In this document: positions 1-10,042 of the stretch, in pieces
Position numbering within the stretch: position 1 is the stretch's first letter
Layout: the number at the start of each line of letters is the position of its first letter
Source of the DNA: Ardenticatenia bacterium
GTDB taxonomy: Bacteria > Chloroflexota > Anaerolineae > Ardenticatenales > Ardenticatenaceae
Length of the DNA: 64,000 nucleotides
Direction: 5' to 3'
NCBI GenBank assembly: GCA_030949995.1
Contig: JAUZRY010000087.1
Location: forward strand, 25,839-89,838
Notes under the pieces: generated by a model
The model's input: only the letters and a program-made list of their open reading frames with translations
The model's database searches: none
What the model was told of the DNA's origin: nothing
Translations under genes and position numbers: made by a program

Positions 1-2
1 AT

Positions 3-1076
3 GTCACCTTGGCCCCCGGCGCTTCCGCCGATTACCTGTTCGACCTGCCACCTCAAACCAGAACTGTGCACGTGCGCTTGGATCCGGCCGATGCCCTTCC
101 GGCTGACGACGTTGCTTGGGCCACTGCTGTCCTTCCCGCGCCGCGCACTGTGCGCCTAGTTTCCGCCGGCAACCGCTTTCTGCAGGCCGCACTTAGCCTG
201 TTGCCCAACGTCACCCTTGTGGTGGACCCGCTTCCGGCGCCTCCTCCAGACGAGCCGCCGACGTTGACTGTGCTCGACGCGGGCTGGTCGGGTGACGCGC
301 TGCCGGAGGGCAACGTGTGGCTCATCGCGCCCGCCCAGAGCGTCGGCACCATCGAGGTCACCGGCGTGATCAGCGCGCCGGTGCCTGTGGCCACCACGGC
401 CGACGATCCCATTCTCCGCTTCGTGGACGTAAGCGACGTGGCCATCCTGGACGCTGTGCGCTCTGAGCTCCCCGGGTGGGCCAGGCCCGTTCTTGTGGAT
501 AGGCTTACCGGCGCGCCTCTCCTCTGGGTTGGCGAGGAGAGTGGCCGGCGCGTGGCCTTTTTGGCCTTTGACCTCCACAGGAGCGACCTGCCCCTGCGAG
601 TCGCCTTTCCCCTGCTCGTCGCCAACCTCGTGAACGAGTTGACCGGGCCAGAAGCGCCCCAGGACGTAACCGCGCGGGTCGGGGAGCCCGTGCGCCTCGT
701 CCCGCCGGCATCTGCTCAGCGTGCTACGGTCATTACTTCGGAGGGACGCCCCATTGAGCTCACTCTCGGGAGCCGTGTGCCATCCTCCTTTGTGCCCACG
801 AGCCCTGGCCTCTACACCATCCGGTGGGAGGGGGTTGAATCCCCGCCCATCCGGGTGGGTGTGAGTGTGCTCAACCCGCCGGAAAGCCGAGCCGGCGTGG
901 GTGTTCCCAACCTAGTCGGCCGGGCAATCGCGCCCGAACGCGGGCCCAGCCGAGTGGGGCAACGGGAATTCTGGCGTTGGGCCGCCGGCCTGGCCCTCCT
1001 CGCGCTGGTGGTGGAGTGGTTGATCGCGTACCGTCCTCACTTGTACGCCACCACACCGAAGGCCCGTGGGCGTTGA
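3..1076 (+). CDS. C-terminal part of a VWA/BatA-type membrane protein (5' truncated)
   Basis: The frame is open to the left edge, so the start lies outside the window. The remaining ~357 residues form an extracytoplasmic region ending in one membrane helix (about the last 35 residues, rich in Ala, Leu and Val) and a short basic tail. A stretch reading [14 protein letters not shown] followed by [12 protein letters not shown] is typical of large BatA-like proteins with a von Willebrand factor A domain and a class I glutamine amidotransferase-like fold. The A domain itself would be upstream and is not seen. Function is unknown; such proteins are often near MoxR-type ATPases. The 3' end overlaps the convergent methyltransferase gene by about 40 bp. 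Confidence 0.6.
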   Translation, partial: VTLAPGASADYLFDLPPQTRTVHVRLDPADALPADDVAWATAVLPAPRTVRLVSAGNRFLQAALSLLPNVTLVVDPLPAPPPDEPPTLTVLDAGWSGDALPEGNVWLIAPAQSVGTIEVTGVISAPVPVATTADDPILRFVDVSDVAILDAVRSELPGWARPVLVDRLTGAPLLWVGEESGRRVAFLAFDLHRSDLPLRVAFPLLVANLVNELTGPEAPQDVTARVGEPVRLVPPASAQRATVITSEGRPIELTLGSRVPSSFVPTSPGLYTIRWEGVESPPIRVGVSVLNPPESRAGVGVPNLVGRAIAPERGPSRVGQREFWRWAAGLALLALVVEWLIAYRPHLYATTPKARGR

Positions 1077-1891
1077 ACCACGCGCCGAAAACCCACCTCC
1101 CGCAGTCGGCGCACCACGCCGCGCGTTACCCGACGCCCCGAGGGGCTATGCGGATCACCCACGTAGTGGAAGAGACGGCCGCCGGGCCTGAGGAGTCGGT
1201 ACAGGTGGCGGTAAAAGGCTGTCGAGTAAAGTTGGCCGGCCAGCCGAAAGGCCGGCGGATCATGAAGAATGCGCGTGAAGCTCGCCGCCTCCAGTTCGGT
1301 GACCCATTCGCTCACATCGCCCACGAGCTGCCGGATGTGGGAGGTCTCGAAGAGAGGGCGCGACCAGGGGTTCAATCGGGCCACGTCCAACACGGCTGGG
1401 TCGAGCTCCACGGTGATGACCTCCCGGGCCGTTGCGGCGGCCTGAATGGCCGTGTAGCCCAAGCCCGTGGCTGTGTCGAGCACTCGTCCCCGCAGGGGAG
1501 CTATTGCCTTCACCTTCATGCGCGTGTCCTCCCACGGGTCCACATCTTTGATGCGGTGCATGGGAATGCCGGCGAGGAGCAAGGTGGGCGCCTTTGGTGT
1601 GGGCATGAGGGCACAGAGGCGGTTTGTCACCTCGGAGAAGCGCTGTATTCGGTGGGGCACGCCCTCTGGGTCCACCCAAAAACACACAGTTTCGTGTGTT
1701 GCTACTTCCTCCACGTGCTCCCAGCGCATCAACGTGCCCGCAGGGAAGCGCACGCCGGCCGGCTCCAACATAACCTCGACCTCGCTGAGCCCCAAGTCAG
1801 GCGAGCAGCGTGTCCGTTGCACGCCGTGACGTCGCGCCGCCAGAAGGGGGCGTGCCTGGTAATGGGAGAGCACCGGTGGAGAGGAGCTCAT
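1037..1891 (-). CDS. SAM-dependent methyltransferase, archaeal COG2521-like
   Basis: A 284-residue protein. The start at 1891 is chosen because its ATG overlaps the TGA of the upstream DUF3048 gene (ATGA), implying translational coupling; a longer frame upstream lies inside that gene. A class I methyltransferase core is visible: glycine-rich SAM loop [12 protein letters not shown], acidic ITVELDP after strand 2, and ILHDPPAF at the catalytic strand 4 position. The segment [13 protein letters not shown] before the SAM loop and RLFHYVGDP near the end recall the predicted archaeal methyltransferases of COG2521. The substrate is unknown. The DPP motif often occurs in enzymes that methylate nucleic-acid bases, but that is not proof. 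Confidence 0.7.
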   Translation of the reverse strand: MSSSPPVLSHYQARPLLAARRHGVQRTRCSPDLGLSEVEVMLEPAGVRFPAGTLMRWEHVEEVATHETVCFWVDPEGVPHRIQRFSEVTNRLCALMPTPKAPTLLLAGIPMHRIKDVDPWEDTRMKVKAIAPLRGRVLDTATGLGYTAIQAAATAREVITVELDPAVLDVARLNPWSRPLFETSHIRQLVGDVSEWVTELEAASFTRILHDPPAFRLAGQLYSTAFYRHLYRLLRPGGRLFHYVGDPHSPSGRRVTRGVVRRLREVGFRRVVQRPRAFGVVAYK

Positions 1892-3210
1892 TTCCATGAG
1901 ACGGGCGACTCCAGGGGCACAATCTCCACCCAAATGGGACCGGGCTTGAAGGGCACAATCTCCCCTCGGCCGTCCACCGGCCGGATCATCACATTTTCCC
2001 CCTCCCGCCGCCACGTCACCTCGTAGGCCATTCCATCGCGCACGACAACCGCCGGCCCCTCACCGTAGATGGCGAAGTGCAACGATCGGCTTCCCAACCT
2101 GTCCTCCACAATTCGAGTGATGGTCATTTTGGCGAAGATCACGAAGACGGTGGATGCCCGCAGTGGTTCACCAGTGAGCCGGTCCATGTGGGGTATACTC
2201 CCCTGGTAGCGCACGTGAGTGCCACGCTCCGGGTCGTACCGGAAGCGGACTACCGAATTGGCGGCTTGGGAGAAAGGAATGACAAGCTCAGCGGCAGGCT
2301 GTCCACCTGCTGGAGGCACGTTGTTGAAATGCCAGCCTCGCAGCGTGCGCGACGGCCGTTGTTGGCCCATTGCTTCTACGGCCTCCCAGAGCAAGGCCGT
2401 GTTGGTGTACGTGCGCAGCCAACTCGCCGGTGCCTCAGACACCCGGTAGAAGCCGGGGGCTCCCAAGTATTCGTCCAAGTTGGCCTCTGCCCAAGGGGAG
2501 GAGAGAATCATGTCCATCACAGGCTGACTGGCGCCCACGTGGACGAGAACTGCGTCCAACATGGGCCACAGTTGCAAGTCAATCAAGCGCGCACTGCGCA
2601 CAGGGCCAATGGCTTCCGCCTCCTGGCACAGGTAGGTGGCAGTGAACCGGGTGATGCCTCCCTCGGCCAAGGCTTCCCACACCACGTCAGCAAGGGCAAG
2701 GCCCGCTTGGGGCCTGGCCGGCTCCGAGTTGTCCACGCGCACGTTCAGAGGACGACGCTGCAACACGGTGGTGTCCTCAACGAGTTGGCCGGTTAGGGGA
2801 CAGGTTCCCTCCGGCACGGCCGGGAGGCTCTCGACAAAAGCATCGGGGACCCGTGCGGGCGGAGGCGGCACACCGAACTGGGTGTGAATGAACTCGAAGG
2901 CGCCAGGAGGGTATGTCCGGTTCCCCGAAGTGCGGCCTGGGCTGGGTGGACGGGTCGGCGGTTTCGCGATAAAATCAGGAGTCGCCGTTGGTTGGGGTGT
3001 TGTGGTTGGCCGGGGCGTCGCCGTAGCCTTGGGCTCGGGCGTGGGGCTCACTGTTGCCGCCGGGGAGGGCGTAGCTGCCAGGGAGGTGCGCACGGCCGCC
3101 TGCCCCCCCTCGTCTCCACCAACACCTTGGTTATTCGCGCAGGCCACCAGCACCCAAGCCACCAGGGCCAAGAGTCCGATCGACCGCCGCTGCGAGCTCG
3201 TGTGGTTCAT
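1888..3210 (-). CDS. DUF3048 (YerB-like) lipoprotein
   Basis: A 440-residue secreted lipoprotein. The N-terminus is basic, then hydrophobic, with lipobox LVAC (Cys about residue 24). It continues into a Thr/Pro/Ala linker of about 70 residues and then a DUF3048 domain, recognised by [33 protein letters not shown] and [10 protein letters not shown]. Family members are extracytoplasmic and of unknown biochemical role; B. subtilis YerB is the usual reference. The gene is transcribed with the downstream methyltransferase through a 4-bp overlap and diverges from the PhnD-like gene. Confidence 0.85.
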   Translation of the reverse strand: MNHTSSQRRSIGLLALVAWVLVACANNQGVGGDEGGQAAVRTSLAATPSPAATVSPTPEPKATATPRPTTTPQPTATPDFIAKPPTRPPSPGRTSGNRTYPPGAFEFIHTQFGVPPPPARVPDAFVESLPAVPEGTCPLTGQLVEDTTVLQRRPLNVRVDNSEPARPQAGLALADVVWEALAEGGITRFTATYLCQEAEAIGPVRSARLIDLQLWPMLDAVLVHVGASQPVMDMILSSPWAEANLDEYLGAPGFYRVSEAPASWLRTYTNTALLWEAVEAMGQQRPSRTLRGWHFNNVPPAGGQPAAELVIPFSQAANSVVRFRYDPERGTHVRYQGSIPHMDRLTGEPLRASTVFVIFAKMTITRIVEDRLGSRSLHFAIYGEGPAVVVRDGMAYEVTWRREGENVMIRPVDGRGEIVPFKPGPIWVEIVPLESPVSWK

Positions 3211-3322
3211 AGTTCGTTACCGTCCTACTTGTCGTTCCGCACAGGACATTGTAAAGCGTCCGGGAGTGGCTGACAAGTACCATGCATGTGTCGGTCTCGA
3301 GGAAGTAGAGGGAGGAATCGTT
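3211..3322. promoter_or_regulatory. Divergent intergenic region
   Basis: A 112-bp gap between divergent genes must hold both promoters. A strong Shine-Dalgarno sequence (GGGAGGA, about 3309-3315) precedes the ATG at 3323. I see no convincing -35/-10 pair. Confidence 0.35.
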
Positions 3323-4051
3323 ATGAAGTTGAGCGTCTGTCCCCACGACATCGTGAAACAAATGAAGACGTGGCTGGAGTTCGCCACCTACTTGCAGCGG
3401 GCGTTGAACCTTCCTGTCACTTTGGAGCCGGTGACCGACTTCGCCATTTTCTACCGAGAATCCCTTCCCCACGCGGAGTTGGCGTTCCTGAACCCCATGG
3501 ACGCTTGGAAGATGACAAACGAGCGCAGCTTTCGTCCCCTGTTCCGCACGGAACTGTACGATGAGGTGGTCTTCATCACCAGCCCGGACAACGCTGAGGC
3601 TACATTGGAGGATTACGAGGGACAGGTTGTGGCCGCCGTGGACAGCCAATTCGCGACGTACCTGGGGTTGTACGTGCTCCAAGAGCGGGGCATCCGCGTG
3701 GCGGGCATGGCTTGGCAGCCTTCCTGGCTCCAAGTGATCCGGGCGATTATGAAGGGTGAGGTGCAATATGGGTTTCTCTACCAGGATTTCTACGCGAGCC
3801 TCAGTGCCCTTTCCAGGGATCAAGTGCACGTCATTCATGAAAGCCATACTCGATACACCACCCACATCATGCTCCTCCACCCCGAGAGGGAAGCATGGCT
3901 GGAACCCGTTCGTCACGTGCTCGCCTCCATGCACGAGGACCGCGATGGCGCAGCGATCTTGGAGACGTTGCGGTTGAAACGCTGGGTGCCCATTGAGGAC
4001 TTGGGCCCCATAGAGCCCATTGTTACCCTGCCGGTGCCTTCGTCGTCGTGA
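3323..4051 (+). CDS. PhnD-like substrate-binding-fold protein without signal peptide
   Basis: A 242-residue protein starting at ATG 3323 behind GGGAGGA; a longer in-frame extension runs antisense through the divergent gene and is rejected. It resembles the PhnD/phosphonate-binding family (COG3221): it opens with MKLSVCPHD, has an early [11 protein letters not shown], then two alpha/beta lobes. It lacks a signal peptide, lipobox or membrane helix, and no ABC permease or ATPase lies beside it. It is therefore probably cytosolic, perhaps a ligand sensor, rather than a transporter component; that role is inference. Confidence 0.6.
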   Translation: MKLSVCPHDIVKQMKTWLEFATYLQRALNLPVTLEPVTDFAIFYRESLPHAELAFLNPMDAWKMTNERSFRPLFRTELYDEVVFITSPDNAEATLEDYEGQVVAAVDSQFATYLGLYVLQERGIRVAGMAWQPSWLQVIRAIMKGEVQYGFLYQDFYASLSALSRDQVHVIHESHTRYTTHIMLLHPEREAWLEPVRHVLASMHEDRDGAAILETLRLKRWVPIEDLGPIEPIVTLPVPSSS

Positions 4052-4059
4052 TCAACTTG

Positions 4060-4208
4060 GGGCCACGGCCGGCTTTAGCGAGAAGGTCTCCCGTCTCGCG
4101 TGGGATGCCCGCAGAGCACTCGCCCGGTTAGATGACATAACATTGTACGTACATCCCATGCGCTCGACGGCCCGCGTGATGCTTGGGCCGTCGAGCCGGC
4201 CGTGGCCC
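4060..4208 (+). ncRNA. Candidate structured RNA (four-way junction) upstream of dcd
   Basis: The intergenic region between the PhnD-like gene and dcd is almost filled by nested inverted repeats. P1 is a perfect 15-bp helix (4060-4074 with 4194-4208). Inside it are P2 (4078-4083/4094-4099), P3 (4101-4107/4152-4158) and P4 (4165-4173/4185-4193, extendable to 12 bp at the expense of P1). Together they draw a compact cloverleaf-like four-way junction. No U-tract follows P1, so it is not a simple terminator. I recognise no known riboswitch. It could be a leader RNA for dcd, an independent small RNA, or a palindromic DNA element. Confidence 0.4.
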
Positions 4209-4232
4209 GATTCACCGTTTGGGGGCGCGCGC

Positions 4233-4790
4233 ATGATGTCCATTAAACCAGACCGCTGGATTCGCCACATGGCGTTGGAACACGGCATGATTGAGCCCTT
4301 TGTGGACCGTCAGGTCCGTGAGGGGGTTATCAGCTATGGGCTGAGCTCCTTCGGCTATGACATCCGCATCGCGGACGAGTTTTTGATTTTCACGCCAAAT
4401 CCCTACAATACCGTCGTGGATCCCAAGGCCATTGACAAACGTGCATTCACCCGCTTCCAGGGCGATGTCTGTATCATTCCGCCCAACTCCTATGCCTTGG
4501 GGCGCTCCGTGGAGTACTTCCGCATTCCGCGCAACGTGATCTGTGTTGTGCTGGGCAAGAGCACCTATGCGCGTTCGGGCATTATCGTCAACGTCACGCC
4601 CGGCGAGCCCGGCTGGGAAGGGCATTGGACTATCGAGATCAGCAACGCCACGCCGCTGCCAGCCAAAATTTACGCCAATGAGGGCATAGCACAGGTGCTC
4701 TTCTTCGAGGGCGAGCCTCCGGAGGTCTCCTACGCTGACAAGCGGGGAAAATACCAAGCGCAAAGGGGCATTACATTGCCCAAACTTTGA
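4233..4790 (+). CDS. dcd: dCTP deaminase
   Basis: Deaminates dCTP to dUTP in thymidylate precursor synthesis. The ~185-residue protein starts at ATG 4233 or 4236 (adjacent ATGs; the upstream SD is weak). Family hallmarks are [12 protein letters not shown] near the N-terminus, the triphosphate-binding GKSTYARSG, and TIEISN carrying the catalytic Glu, followed by [10 protein letters not shown]. The GKSTYAR form is that of the longer Dcd subgroup. Whether it also has dUTPase activity cannot be told from sequence alone. The unusual structured intergenic region lies immediately upstream. Confidence 0.9.
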   Translation: MMSIKPDRWIRHMALEHGMIEPFVDRQVREGVISYGLSSFGYDIRIADEFLIFTPNPYNTVVDPKAIDKRAFTRFQGDVCIIPPNSYALGRSVEYFRIPRNVICVVLGKSTYARSGIIVNVTPGEPGWEGHWTIEISNATPLPAKIYANEGIAQVLFFEGEPPEVSYADKRGKYQAQRGITLPKL

Positions 4791-4802
4791 GGGGAGGTCG
4801 AA

Positions 4803-6373
4803 GTGACGTTCAACGGAGACAATGATGTTGGTCAGCCGGTCCACCGCGCTTTCTTTGGAGCCATGGTGGGGAGCATCTTGGCGCTGCTGGTGATCGTCAC
4901 ATTGGGGTGCCAGTTTGTTGCCCAAGACTCCCCGGCCACGTCCGTGCCAGCCGGAGGAGCCGGCGGAGGCGAGGAGCTCCCTACTGCCACGGCTCGGCCC
5001 GAGCTTTCTCCGACAGCCGAAGAAGCGCCAACAGCGACGGTGCGGCCGCCATCCTCGTCAACCGCTCCGTCGCCCTCACCCTCGTCCTCGCCAGGGTCGA
5101 CAGAGCCTGTCCAAGAAACCTCGCCGTCACCAGTTCCCCCCTCCCCAACGCCACCATCCTTGCCCGCCGTGCGCTCGCCCGACGATGTATCACCCCAGGT
5201 CCTCCGTCCTTTCCCTTCACCATCACGCTCCGGCCATTTGTGGCCGTGCCGGAGCCGCCCACCTACGTGACGCACGCCGGTGACGGCAGCGGCCGGCTCT
5301 TCGTGGTCACGAAACCGGGGCGCATCTGGGTGGTGGAAGACGGGACGTTGAGGCTGCAACCCTTCTTGGACATCGCGGACTTAGTGAAATCGGACGCCTA
5401 CGAACAAGGGCTTTTCAGCGTGGCCTTCGCACCCGATTACGCCCAAAGTGGAGAATTTTACGTCAACTACACCTCGCGCGCCGGCGACGGCGACACGGTG
5501 GTTGCCCGTTATCGGGTGAGCGCCGATCCCAACGTGGCCGATCCCGCGTCGGCCGAGACGGTCTTGGTCATTGACCAGCCGGCCGCCAACCACAACGGAG
5601 GACAACTTCAGTTTGGCCCCGACGGGTATCTCTACATCGGCACCGGCGACGGTGGGCGCGCCGGCGACCCGTGGGACAACGCGGAGAACTTGGGCGTCCT
5701 GTTGGGCAAGATGCTGCGGATCGACGTGAACGATGTGGACACGTACACGGTGCCGCCCGACAACCCCTTTGTGGGACAGGCGGGCGTGCGGCCGGAAATT
5801 TGGGCGTATGGCCTCCGCAACCCGTGGCGCTTTTCCTTCGACAGGCAGACAGGGGACATGTACATTGCGGATGTGGGGCAGGGAAAATGGGAGGAGGTTC
5901 ACGTTCAACCGGCCAGCAGCCGAGGGGGAGAGCACTACGGCTGGGACACCATGGAAGGCGCCCACTGTTTCGAGCCTGAGACGAATTGTGATATGAGTGG
6001 CAAGGAATTGCCGGTGGTCGAGTACGATCATTCCTTGGGGTGCTCGATCACGGGAGGATATGTCTACCGTGGTGTCCAATACCCCCAATTGGTCGGCACC
6101 TATTTCTTCGCCGACTTCTGCTCGGGGCGCATCTGGGGGCTACGCGCCGAGAACGGCGCGTGGCGCGCCGCCGAGCTGTTGAGCACCTCCTACAACATTG
6201 CTTCCTTTGGCGAGGACGAAGCCGGTGAGCTCTACGTAGTGGACCTCAACGGGGCCATTCTGCGCATTACCTCAACGCCGGCAGCCGATCAGGTCTATCT
6301 CCCCATGGTGGTCCAGAATCCGGGCGGAGAGACCCGCGTGGCGGCCAAAGGTGGCCGCGTGGACGGTGGATGA
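4803..6373 (+). CDS. Lipoprotein glucose/sorbosone dehydrogenase-like beta-propeller (frameshifted)
   Basis: The N-terminal part (4803 to about 5200) is a lipoprotein signal with lipobox VTLGC and a Ser/Pro/Thr-rich spacer. From about 5200 the next frame encodes a soluble PQQ-dependent sugar dehydrogenase (GSDH) beta-propeller: QGLFSVAFAPDY, NHNGGQLQFGPDGYLYIGTGDGG, LRNPWRFSFD, ADVGQGKWEEV and YFFADFCSGRIWGL. A single missing base in the C-rich spacer (5140-5205) explains the shift. The C-terminus has a YLPMVV tail, seen in other secreted proteins of this type. Predicted to oxidise aldose sugars outside the membrane; substrate and cofactor are inferred from the family. Confidence 0.75.
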
Positions 6374-6446
6374 CACATAGCACGCCCGGCGAGTGCTGCT
6401 GTCAGCTTGCACGCGTGGCCGGCTTACAACACGAGGAGGGATCACG

Positions 6447-8127
6447 ATGGCCAGCAACAATGTGGATGAGATTCGGCGCGAACACACCCGTTGGGCGGAA
6501 GAGATCCTGACGCCCTTTCTCCAGAAAGCCCCTGAGCGGCGCTCGACTTTCGAAACGTCGTCGCATATTCCCGTGGAGCGCCTGTACACGCCCGCTAACG
6601 TGGAGCCACTGGAGTACACAAGGGACGTGGGCTTTCCCGGCGAGTATCCGTTCACGCGGGGCATCTACCCCACCATGTACCGCGGCCGCTTCTGGACAAT
6701 GCGCCAATACGCCGGATACGCCACAGCCGAAGCGTCAAACCGGCGGTACAAGTACCTGTTGTCCCAAGGGCAGATGGGCCTTTCTGTGGCCTTCGACTTG
6801 CCCACCCAACTGGGCTTGGACGCGGATGATCCCCTTGCCGAGGGCGAGGTGGGCAAGGTAGGGGTCTCAATTTCATCGTTGCGGGACATGGAAGTGCTCT
6901 TCGACGGCATTCCCCTCGAACGGGTGAGCACGTCCATGACCATCAACGCGCCAGCAGCCATCTTGTGGGCCATGTATATTGCCGTGGCCAAGAAACAGGG
7001 GGCTGACGTCCGCAAGCTTCGGGGTACCATCCAGAACGACATCCTGAAGGAATACATCGCCCGTGGGACGTACATCTTTCCCCCACACCCTTCCATGCGC
7101 CTCATCACGGATACCTTCCGTTTCGGGGCCCGGGAGGTACCCAAGTGGAACCCCATCAGCATTTCGGCTACCACATCCGGGAGGCCGGATCGACCGCCGT
7201 GCAGGAAGTGGCCTTCACCCTGGCCAACGCCATGACCTACGTGCAGGCCGCCCTGGACGCCGGATTGGACGTGGACGCCTTCGCCCCTCGGCTCACCTTC
7301 TTCTTCAACGCCCACAACAACCTGTTCGAGGAGGTAGCCAAGTTCCGGGCCGCGCGAGGCATCTGGGCTCCGCATCATGCGGGGAGCAGTTCGGGGCCAG
7401 GAATCCCCGTTCGTGGATGTTGCGCTTCCACACCCAGACCGCGGGTTCCACCCTCACGGCCCAGCAACCGGAGAACAACATCGTGCGGGTGACCCTGCAG
7501 GCCCTGGCCGCGGTGCTGGGAGGCACCCAGTCCCTGCACACCAACGCCATGGACGAGGCCCTTGCCCTTCCCACGGAGAAATCGGCCCGCATCGCCCTGC
7601 GCACACAGCAGATTATCGCGTATGAGAGCGGCGTGGCCGACACTGTGGATCCCCTGGCCGGCAGCTTTTACGTGGAACACCTGACGGACGAAATTGAACG
7701 CCGCGCGCAGGAGTACATCGAGCGCATTGACGCCTTGGGCGGAGCTTTGGCGGCTATCGAAGGTGGATACATGCAGGCCGAGATCCAGCAAGCAGCCTAC
7801 GAGACACAGATGGCCGTGGAACAGGGTGATCAGATTATTGTGGGCGTCAACGCCTTCACCACCGACACGCCGCCGGAGATCGAGCTGCTGGCCGTAGACG
7901 AGCGCGTGCGCGAGATCCAGGTGCGCCGCCTCCGAGACGTGCGAGCCGCGCGGGACAACCGGGCTGTGCAGAGGACATTGGCCGCCATCCGTGCGGCCGC
8001 CCGACGGAATGATGTGAACTTGATGCCCCTTTTCATTGAAGCCGTGGAGGCATACACCACTGTTGGGGAAATCTGCCGCGTGTTGCGCGAAGTGTGGGGG
8101 GAATATCGGCCCGAAGTGATCGTGTGA
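6447..8127 (+). CDS. mcmA: Methylmalonyl-CoA mutase, catalytic subunit (frameshifted)
   Basis: Interconverts methylmalonyl-CoA and succinyl-CoA with adenosylcobalamin. ATG 6447 follows GAGGAGGG. After correcting one missing base (about 7167) and two extra bases (about 7370 and 7383) the protein is 559 residues: the TIM-barrel large subunit only, so the B12-binding subunit must be encoded elsewhere. Residues matching P. shermanii Tyr89, Arg207 and His244 are Tyr88 (in RQYAG), Arg206 (in KEYIAR) and His243 (in SGYH), the set expected for a carboxylated substrate. The sequence gap at [11 protein letters not shown] pinpoints the first indel. Confidence 0.85.
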
Positions 8128-8148
8128 ACTTCCACAGGATGGGCCGCT

Positions 8149-8712
8149 GTGAATGTCCGGAGAAAATCAGACAACACCCTTTCCGTCCTCACCAGAAGCC
8201 CGGCAGCAACCCGACGACTTGGTTTCCTGGTGGGCCGTCTGGCACAGCCCGGCCACGTGGTGCTGCTCAGCGGGCCACTGGGCGTCGGCAAGACGCTCTT
8301 CGTGCAAGGGGTGGCGGCCGGACTTGGGATCCCAGACGTTGTCCGCAGCCCCTCGTTTACCCTGATCAATGAATATCACACCGGCCGGCTGCCCTTGTAT
8401 CACGTGGACCTTTACCGTTTGACCGGCGCGGATGAGCTGACCACCATAGGACTGGAAGAGTACTTGGAACGCCACGATGGAGTCATCGCCGTCGAGTGGC
8501 CTGAGCGGGCAGCCGGTCAGCTTCCCACGGAGGCGCTCCACGTGCGCTTGGAATCCACCGAAGAGGGCGAGGAGGTTCGCCTAATCAGGGTTGAGGCTGT
8601 GGGTGTCGATTACCGTGCCCTGCTTGAGGCCATTTGGGGTGAACTCACCGCCGCCTCGGTGAAGGCGGTTGGGACACCATCGCGAGGAGAGGAAGGTGCT
8701 GTTGGCCATTGA
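8149..8712 (+). CDS. tsaE: tRNA threonylcarbamoyladenosine biosynthesis ATPase TsaE
   Basis: ATPase partner of TsaB/TsaD in making t6A37 of ANN-decoding tRNAs. The 187-residue frame starts at GTG 8149. It has a P-loop GPLGVGKT (residues 42-49), SPSFTLINEY, HVDLYRL and IAVEWPER in family order. A ~35-residue C-terminal extension follows the core and overlaps the start of tsaB, so the two are translated together. Confidence 0.9.
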   Translation: MNVRRKSDNTLSVLTRSPAATRRLGFLVGRLAQPGHVVLLSGPLGVGKTLFVQGVAAGLGIPDVVRSPSFTLINEYHTGRLPLYHVDLYRLTGADELTTIGLEEYLERHDGVIAVEWPERAAGQLPTEALHVRLESTEEGEEVRLIRVEAVGVDYRALLEAIWGELTAASVKAVGTPSRGEEGAVGH

Positions 8713-9358
8713 CACGGCAACACGCTACGCTGGCTTGGCCCTCCACGACGGAGATCGTGTGGTGGTGGAGATGGTGTGGCAAGCCGGATACCATCACTCC
8801 CGGCAGGTGCCTCCGGTCATTGAAGAAGCTCTGCGGTGCACCGGCACCGCGCCCGCCGACTTGGTGGCTGTGGGTGTGGCCTTGGGCCCTGGCTCGTTCA
8901 CGGGGTTGCGCATCGGCCTCAGCTTGGGCAAAGGATTGGCTTGGGCGCTGAACATCCCGATCTTGGGAGTGCCCACATTGGACATCACGGCTGCTCCTCA
9001 CGCCGGCCAAGAGTCTGTCTGTGCCATCATCCAGGCAGGACGGGGGCGGTTCGCCTTTGCCCTGTACGCGCCTGCGGACCAGGAGACTTGGAAGCGGCTA
9101 GGCGAGTATCAGTTGGGCACGTTGGACGATGTCATGGCCTCGGTGCATGTTCCCACGCGCTTCGTGGGTGAACTCTCCGCTCAGGAACGGGCCCGCCTGA
9201 GGGAGCACCTTGGGGAGCTGGCCCGCTTTGCCTCTTCGGCCCAGAACGTGCGGCGCCCGGCCGTTCTCGCCGAGTTGGCTTGGCAACGGTGGCACAGTGG
9301 AGACGTGGACGATCCAGCCACGCTCTCTCCCATCTACTTGCACGTGCCCGGGGCATAG
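8696..9358 (+). CDS. tsaB: tRNA threonylcarbamoyladenosine biosynthesis protein TsaB
   Basis: Non-catalytic partner of TsaD in t6A synthesis. GTG 8696 is taken as start because GAGGAGAGG lies just upstream and the protein then opens with LLAIDTAT, the normal ASKHA N-terminus. It has the family motif GPGSFTGLRIG and 220 residues, the usual length. It overlaps tsaE by 17 bp and is followed 14 bp later by a rimI-like gene, the classical tsaE-tsaB-rimI order. Confidence 0.9.
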   Translation: MLLAIDTATRYAGLALHDGDRVVVEMVWQAGYHHSRQVPPVIEEALRCTGTAPADLVAVGVALGPGSFTGLRIGLSLGKGLAWALNIPILGVPTLDITAAPHAGQESVCAIIQAGRGRFAFALYAPADQETWKRLGEYQLGTLDDVMASVHVPTRFVGELSAQERARLREHLGELARFASSAQNVRRPAVLAELAWQRWHSGDVDDPATLSPIYLHVPGA

Positions 9359-9372
9359 CGGAGGAGGGGAAG

Positions 9373-10042
9373 ATGTCCGTGTGCTACTTACCGGCCACGG
9401 CGGGCGCACGCCCCCGCCTGATTCTGGAGCCAATGCGCCTTTCTGACATTCCCGAAGTGATCGCCATTGAAAGGGCTTCGTTTCCCACACCGTGGTCCGA
9501 GGCCGGCTACCGACACGAGCTGCTCCGCAATGAACTCGCCCATTACCTGGTGCTCCGGTTGTTCTCCTCCGGTCGCACCGGCGCATGGCATTGGTTTTCC
9601 CGCTTCATCGGGCCACATGCCAGTCGGATTATCGGCTATACAGGCTATTGGCTCATTGTGGACGAAGCGCACATCACTACGATTGCCGTGGCCCCACAGT
9701 GGCGCTGTCATGGGTTAGGCGAGTGGTTGCTCGTTCACCTCCTCGCACACGCCACAGCCCACGGCGCAGACACCGCTACCCTTGAGGTGCGGGGTGAGCA
9801 ATCACGTGGCCCAACGGTTGTACGCCAAGTATGGCTTTCACGTGGTGGGAGAACGAAGGCGGTACTACAGGGACGGCGAAGACGCCCTTCTCATGACATC
9901 GCCCCGGCTACAAGCTCCATCCTATCAGGATTTCTTGGCCGAGCGACGTGCCCTTCTGGCCACGAGGCTCCGAGCCCTGTTCTCCCTACAGGAGTCCGAC
10001 CAGAAGAGCGAGGAGCACGGCGGCGAAGCTGCCCGCCACTGA
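9373..10042 (+). CDS. rimI: RimI-like GNAT N-acetyltransferase (frameshifted)
   Basis: GNAT acetyltransferase expected to acetylate the N-terminal alanine of ribosomal protein S18. ATG 9373 follows GGAGGGGA. The first part has IAIERASFPTPWSE and the acetyl-CoA-binding region ITTIAVAPQWRCHGLGEWLL; the last part (VSNHVAQRLYAKYGF, RRRYYRDGEDALLM) is in the next frame. One extra G in the run 9791-9794 joins them into a 222-residue protein. It is longer than E. coli RimI, with an insert rich in aromatic residues near positions 60-75 and a charged C-terminal tail. The 3' end overlaps the convergent DUF92 gene. Confidence 0.8.

Noticed and set aside
2888..4051. 387-residue protein ending at 4051
   Set aside because: The first ~145 codons overlap the divergent DUF3048 gene antisense. 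A strong SD supports ATG 3323.
4060..4208. tRNA gene in the cloverleaf-like element
   Set aside because: The outer helix is 15 bp rather than 7, and no T-loop consensus or anticodon arm of the right size is present.
5140..5205. Two separate genes, a short lipoprotein and an unrelated sugar dehydrogenase
   Set aside because: The first lacks a functional domain, the second lacks a start and signal; they join smoothly with one inserted base in a Pro-rich linker.
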